A stretch of DNA of 44,938 bases from Dehalococcoidia bacterium (GTDB lineage: Bacteria; Chloroflexota; Dehalococcoidia; GIF9; AB-539-J10), in assembly GCA_003562475.1 (NCBI GenBank), contig PWUU01000120.1:1-44938 (forward strand). Direction: 5' to 3'. Below the pieces are notes generated by a model, which saw only the letters and a program-made list of their open reading frames with translations, had not been told where the DNA came from and searched no databases. A program made the position numbers and the translations under genes. This document shows positions 41,007 through 44,938 of the stretch, one piece after another (position 1 is the first letter of the stretch; each line of letters starts with the position of its first letter).

Positions 41007-42287
41007 ATGGCACATCGCAACAGGATTACCGCAATCAAGGCGAGAGAGATCATCGATTGCCGCGGTACCCCGACGGTTCAGGTAGATGTATGGGTCGATG
41101 ATGTAGTGTGCGGGAGGGCCGACGTACCGAGTGGTCGCTCGACAGGAAGCCACGAGGCATACGAGCTTCGCGACGGCGGATCGCGGTACGCCGGCTTCGG
41201 CGTGCGCAAAGCCGTGGCAAACGTCAACACGGTTATTGCGGATGCGCTGATCGGAAGAGATGTTACCGAGCAGCGGGCTGTCGACCGGGAGATGGCGTCG
41301 CTGGATGGGACCGCCAACAAGAACCGCCTGGGTGCGAACGCCATCCTCGGCGTCTCACTGGCAGTCGCAAGAGCGGCCGCCGCCACACTTAACCTGCCGC
41401 TGTACCGCTACCTCAATTCAGCAGCTCATGTGCTGCCCGTGCCAATGATGAACCTTGTGAATGGAGGCAAGCTGTCCTCCAATGACCTCTGCTTTCAGGA
41501 GTTCATCATGATGCCGGTGGGCGCCACCAGCTTCTCCGAGGCTCTCAGAATGACCGCCGAGATTAACGCCATTCTGCGGCCGATGACTGCAGACCGATAC
41601 GGCAAGCTTGCCATAAACGTCGGCGACGAGGGAGGTGTCGTGCCCCCGATTGTCAACGTCCGCGAAGCCCTGGACCTTCTCTGCGAAGCCGTCGCCAGGT
41701 CCGGTTACTCGGAACACATAGGCTACGCGTTCGATTGTGCCGCCACGCACCTGTATGACTCGCAAACTGGCCGCTACACGTTTGAGGGCAAGAACCTGAC
41801 CAGGGATGAAGTCATCCGTTTCTTCGAGCATCTTGTAGCCGAGTACCCGATCCTCTCGATTGAGGATCCCCTCCATGAGGACGACTTCGAGGGATTCGCC
41901 GAGATCACGCAGGCGCTGGAGGGTGTTCAGATTGTGGGTGACGACCTCTTCGTAACCAACAAGGAGAGACTGGCACTTGGGCTGCAGCAGAATGCGGCCA
42001 ATGCGGTCCTGTGGAAGGTTAACCAGATAGGCACACTGACAGAGGCGATGGAGACCGCCTCGATGGCGTTCCGAAACGGCTACGGTGTATGCGTGTCAGA
42101 GCGCTCCGGAGAGACTGAAGACCCGATGATAGCGGACCTCGTGGTCGCTCTGGATAGCGGCCAGATAAAGACGGGAGCACCGGTCCGCAGTGAGCGCACC
42201 GCCAAGTACAATCGCCTGCTGCAGATCGAGGAGGAGTTGGGCAGCGCCGCAACATACGCCGGGCGGGACTTTCGCCGGCCCGTGTAA
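41007..42287 (+). CDS. Enolase-family protein with altered active-site histidines
   Basis: A 426-residue full-length enolase homologue. It keeps the metal ligands (Asp243, Glu286, Asp312), the catalytic Glu208 in GDEGG and Lys337 in WKVNQIGTLTEA, plus Glu165 and Lys388. Two residues differ from standard enolase: the histidine of NGGxHA is Leu156 (NGGKLSSND), and the histidine of SHRSGETED is Glu365 (SERSGETED). The first loop reads SGRSTG instead of SGASTG. It may therefore act on a compound other than 2-phosphoglycerate, although the glycerate 2-kinase next to it would supply that substrate. AAGGAGG precedes the ATG. Confidence 0.9.
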   Translation: MAHRNRITAIKAREIIDCRGTPTVQVDVWVDDVVCGRADVPSGRSTGSHEAYELRDGGSRYAGFGVRKAVANVNTVIADALIGRDVTEQRAVDREMASLDGTANKNRLGANAILGVSLAVARAAAATLNLPLYRYLNSAAHVLPVPMMNLVNGGKLSSNDLCFQEFIMMPVGATSFSEALRMTAEINAILRPMTADRYGKLAINVGDEGGVVPPIVNVREALDLLCEAVARSGYSEHIGYAFDCAATHLYDSQTGRYTFEGKNLTRDEVIRFFEHLVAEYPILSIEDPLHEDDFEGFAEITQALEGVQIVGDDLFVTNKERLALGLQQNAANAVLWKVNQIGTLTEAMETASMAFRNGYGVCVSERSGETEDPMIADLVVALDSGQIKTGAPVRSERTAKYNRLLQIEEELGSAATYAGRDFRRPV

Positions 42288-42303
42288 GGTAGAGAGTCCG
42301 GTC

Positions 42304-43635
42304 ATGTACATCAAGAACAGAGAGGCACTACTGTCACACGGCAACCGCGAGTTGCGGCAGGCAGCACTGGACATCGCCGAACATGCCCTCTCGCAGGTGG
42401 ACCCTTACAAAGCCACGACGGCGCTCCTCAGCCTTGAGGGTGACACGCTGACCGTCGGACACCTGAAACTCGACCTCTCCCGGAGAGGCGCTGTCTACGT
42501 CCTGGGCGCTGGAAAAGCCAGCCTGCCGATTGCCCGAGCGTTAGAGGACGTTCTGGGCGACCGCATTACCGACAGCCTGGTGACAGTGAAGGAGGGCCAG
42601 GAAGCCGGCACCCGACTCATCCGGCTCACTGAGGCGAGCCACCCGCTCCCCGATGAGCGAGGCTTCGAGGCATCAAAGGAGATGATGCGTCTGGCGGACA
42701 AGGCGCGGGCGGGGGATCTCGTGTTCTGCGCCTTCACCGGAGGCAGTTCCGCGCTCGCTCCGTACCCGGTCGAGGGCGTCACCATCCGGGAGAAGCGGGA
42801 GGTTCACAGGTTGCTGCTCGAGAGCGGCGCGTCCATCCGCGAGATCAATGCAGTGAGAAAGCACCTCTCCCGCATCAAGGGAGGACAACTCGCGCTCGCC
42901 ATCCTCCCGGCTGAGATCATCAACCTCACGGTGTCGGATGTGACCGGGGATCCGTACGACTACATCACCTGTCCCACCGTCCCGGATACATCAACGTTCG
43001 ACGACGCGAGGCACGTACTCGACCGCCACCGCCTCTGGGATCGTTTCCCACCCTCGGCGGCAAACTACCTCCGCAACGCAACTGCGGACCTTGAGAATCC
43101 TAAGGATTTCCGAGAAGAGTCGGTGCACACTTTCCTGCTGGTGAAGAGCAGCGCAGTCTGTGAAGCAGCAGCAGAGAAGGCCTCGGAACTACAGTTCTCA
43201 GCCCACATCCTGACGACAGAAATGGAAGGGGATAGCATCACCGAGGGGCTGAGATTTGGACAGCAGCTTGCCACCCGTGAGTGCCTGGCGCCCCTGGCAC
43301 TCATCGCCGGTGGAGAAACCACGGTGACACTCGCGTCGAAGGGAGGAGAGGGCGGACCCAACCAGGAGTTCGCATTGAGTGCCTGCCAGGCTCTCTCCTC
43401 GAATGATCAGATTGTGCTGTCGCTCGACACCGACGGAACTGACGGCCCCACTCTTCTGGCGGGTGCACTCACCGATCGTTCCACCCTGGAACGAGCGCAC
43501 GCGTTGCGGCTGGACATAGACGATGCGTTGCAGCGACACAATGTCAGTCCGCTACTTCGAGCGCTCAATGATGCTATCGAGACCGGACATACCGGCACCA
43601 ATGTCAACGATCTCAAGTTGGGCCTACGACAGTAG
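42304..43635 (+). CDS. gck: Glycerate 2-kinase (DUF4147/MOFRL family)
   Basis: A 443-residue kinase with an N-terminal DUF4147 domain and a C-terminal MOFRL domain. It phosphorylates D-glycerate to 2-phosphoglycerate with ATP. Motifs are VLGAGKAS (66-73), TGGSSAL (145-151), INAVRKHLSRIKGG (181-194), SDVTGDPYDYI, and late GGETTVTL and DTDGTDGPT. The ATG at 42304 lies 17 bases after the enolase-like gene's stop and gives the usual N-terminus (REALLSHG). The open frame runs back into the enolase gene. Its place here identifies glycerate as a likely end product of the upstream enzymes. Confidence 0.92.
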   Translation: MYIKNREALLSHGNRELRQAALDIAEHALSQVDPYKATTALLSLEGDTLTVGHLKLDLSRRGAVYVLGAGKASLPIARALEDVLGDRITDSLVTVKEGQEAGTRLIRLTEASHPLPDERGFEASKEMMRLADKARAGDLVFCAFTGGSSALAPYPVEGVTIREKREVHRLLLESGASIREINAVRKHLSRIKGGQLALAILPAEIINLTVSDVTGDPYDYITCPTVPDTSTFDDARHVLDRHRLWDRFPPSAANYLRNATADLENPKDFREESVHTFLLVKSSAVCEAAAEKASELQFSAHILTTEMEGDSITEGLRFGQQLATRECLAPLALIAGGETTVTLASKGGEGGPNQEFALSACQALSSNDQIVLSLDTDGTDGPTLLAGALTDRSTLERAHALRLDIDDALQRHNVSPLLRALNDAIETGHTGTNVNDLKLGLRQ

Positions 43636-43671
43636 CCTGTACACATCAGCACTGAGAAAGGAGGATGATCG

Positions 43672-44724
43672 ATGAAACACGAGGCGCGGAAGGGCAAGAT
43701 TCAGACGGTGCTGGGCTTGATCGAACCATCACAACTGGGAATCACGCTCGCGCACGAGCACCTGATGAGCGACGGGACCGGATGGTTCGTCGAGCCCGAG
43801 GACTCCTTCGAGCGAGCGATGGCCTACAAGCCCGTCACCGTTGATATCCTCTGGTGGCTCACCTACCACCGCTTCACCAACCTGGACGACATGATGTGCA
43901 TGGATGAAGATGAGGCGGTTGAGGAGGTGTTGCACTTCAAGAACGCCGGTGGCCACTCCCTGGTGGAGATGAGCAATATCGGGCTTGGCCGGTCGCCAGG
44001 AGCTCTCGCCAGAATCTCGCGCAGGACCGGACTCAACATCATCATGGGGTCGGGATACTACATCGACTGCGCGCTACCGGCATACATGGACGATAGGTCC
44101 GAGGACCAGATCACAGAGGAGATAGTGCGCGATATCGATGAAGGAGTCGGTGCCACGGGCATATGTGCAGGACTCATCGGAGAGATTGGCTGTACCTGGC
44201 CGCTGAGCGACAACGAACACAAGTCCCTGCGCGCGGCTGCAAGGGCACAGCAGATTACGGGCGCCGCGCTTAACATCCACCCGGGACAGCACGAAGATTC
44301 AGCGATGCAGGCGGTCAGGATTGTGGAGGAGGCCGGCGCCGATCTTACCAGGACGACCATCGACCACATTGACCGTGCCGTTCGTAAGCGAGAAAACCGA
44401 GTAGCCCTGGCGAAGATGGGGTTGTACCTGGAGTACGACCTGTTCGGCCGTGAAGGCTACTACCCGATGGAGCACCGCAAGATTGACCTGCCCAACGACC
44501 ACATACGCATCAACGAGATCATGGATCTTATGAACGAGGGCTTCATCACACAGATCCTCATTTCCCAGGACATCTGGAACAAGACACAGCGCAGGAAGTA
44601 CGGTGGCTGGGGTTACGCACACATCATGGACAACACCCTGCCGGTCATGCGCGCCAAAGGGATGGCCGAGGAAGAGATCAGAGCCATCATCGTCGACAAT
44701 CCCGCACGTCTCTTCACCTTCTAA
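43672..44724 (+). CDS. Phosphotriesterase-family hydrolase (probable lactonase)
   Basis: A 350-residue amidohydrolase of the phosphotriesterase family. Metal ligands are His28 and His30 (LAHEHL), Glu171 (LIGEIGC), His203 (NIHPG), His232 (IDHID) and Asp300 (ISQDIW). The bridging residue is glutamate, as in E. coli Php, rather than the carboxylated lysine of true phosphotriesterases. In sugar-acid clusters such members often hydrolyse lactones. I infer a lactonase that opens a ring for the dehydratases. AAAGGAGG precedes the ATG, and a long hairpin follows, so it is the last gene of the cluster. Confidence 0.88.
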   Translation: MKHEARKGKIQTVLGLIEPSQLGITLAHEHLMSDGTGWFVEPEDSFERAMAYKPVTVDILWWLTYHRFTNLDDMMCMDEDEAVEEVLHFKNAGGHSLVEMSNIGLGRSPGALARISRRTGLNIIMGSGYYIDCALPAYMDDRSEDQITEEIVRDIDEGVGATGICAGLIGEIGCTWPLSDNEHKSLRAAARAQQITGAALNIHPGQHEDSAMQAVRIVEEAGADLTRTTIDHIDRAVRKRENRVALAKMGLYLEYDLFGREGYYPMEHRKIDLPNDHIRINEIMDLMNEGFITQILISQDIWNKTQRRKYGGWGYAHIMDNTLPVMRAKGMAEEEIRAIIVDNPARLFTF

Positions 44725-44752
44725 CGAAACAGCATTTGTCTGTGACGGAAAA

Positions 44753-44781
44753 GGGGTCTCCTTTCGTGGAAAGGAGGCCCC
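44753..44781 (+). terminator. Long hairpin at the end of the sugar-acid cluster
   Basis: A 13-bp stem (44753-44765 with 44769-44781, one G-U pair) with a 3-base loop lies 28 bases past the last stop. No U tract follows, but its position fits a terminator. Confidence 0.65.
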
Positions 44782-44876
44782 TCCCGTCGTCGTCAGCAGC
44801 CATACAATACGCCAATCGCTAGCAGCTTGGGACACGAGTTGTTGATTTGCGGGTTGAAAGAGAGCAGTGAGTTCGA

Positions 44877-44905
44877 TTTCAATTCGGCCAGCTATGGGTT
44901 ATAGT
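44877..44905 (+). promoter_or_regulatory. Weak promoter for a gene beyond the window
   Basis: TTTCAA (44877-44882), 17-base spacer and TATAGT (44900-44905). The -10 is good, the -35 poor. The sequence from 44782 to the end holds no gene. Confidence 0.25.
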
Positions 44906-44938
44906 TGAGGCGACCATCTTGATAAGGGGGTTGTGCCA

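Noticed and set aside
42190-42303. N-terminal extension of glycerate kinase
   Set aside because: It lies inside the enolase-like gene; the kinase family begins at the ATG at 42304.
1-44938. CRISPR arrays, insertion sequences, phage or toxin-antitoxin genes
   Set aside because: No regularly spaced repeats, transposase or integrase motifs, or paired toxin-antitoxin frames were seen on either strand.

Overview
The window is about 45 kb of GC-rich bacterial DNA packed with protein genes. I see no rRNA, tRNA, CRISPR array, insertion sequence or phage gene. The gene content suggests an anaerobic or facultative heterotroph of the Chloroflexota, most likely Dehalococcoidia or an SAR202-like relative. 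The reasons are an archaeal-type class V fructose-1,6-bisphosphatase, a two-part class I fumarase, a soluble fumarate reductase-like flavoprotein, a methylmalonyl-CoA mutase split into two chains, and a large UxaA/IlvD sugar-acid cluster. This placement is inference from gene content, not from a marker-gene tree. Promoters of the form TTGACN-N17-TANNNT recur upstream of genes, so ordinary sigma-70 expression is expected.

Region 1 (1-13.7 kb) is housekeeping. On the minus strand lie a zinc-ribbon protein cut by the window edge, dnaN, rdgB, class V fbp and an FAD-dependent dehydrogenase. Divergent from these are rsmA/ksgA and ispE. Then come cca (minus), a GlcD-type FAD oxidase (plus), a uroporphyrinogen-decarboxylase-like protein (minus), a cysteine-free HesB-like protein (plus), a small membrane protein (minus) and plsY (plus).

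Region 2 (14.2-26.3 kb) is a methylmalonyl-CoA/propionate module made of two convergent transcription units. The plus strand carries the mutase catalytic subunit, epimerase, mutase B12 subunit, sucC and sucD. The minus strand carries malic enzyme, fumarase alpha, an iron-sulfur protein, a fumarate reductase/succinate dehydrogenase flavoprotein, a ferredoxin-like protein, an acyl-CoA dehydrogenase and fumarase beta. Together they connect methylmalonyl-CoA, succinyl-CoA, succinate, fumarate, malate and pyruvate. No carboxylase/decarboxylase and no membrane anchor for the flavoprotein is present here.

Region 3 (27.0-30.7 kb) holds a small unknown protein and two tandem, closely related proteins of about 470-490 residues that I cannot assign to a family. 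They share a conserved His/Asp-rich block. A perfect 16-bp palindrome precedes them.

Region 4 (30.8-44.9 kb) is a probable carbohydrate-acid uptake and breakdown locus. A divergent MFS transporter faces one SAF-domain subunit, three UxaA C-terminal-domain paralogues, an IlvD/Edd dehydratase, a C_GCAxxG_C_C protein, two SDR enzymes, an enolase paralogue with altered active-site histidines, a glycerate 2-kinase and a phosphotriesterase-family hydrolase. I infer a route from a sugar acid or lactone through glycerate to 2-phosphoglycerate. The altered enolase and the two divergent UxaA paralogues make this the best candidate, with the tandem unknown pair, for undescribed biology.
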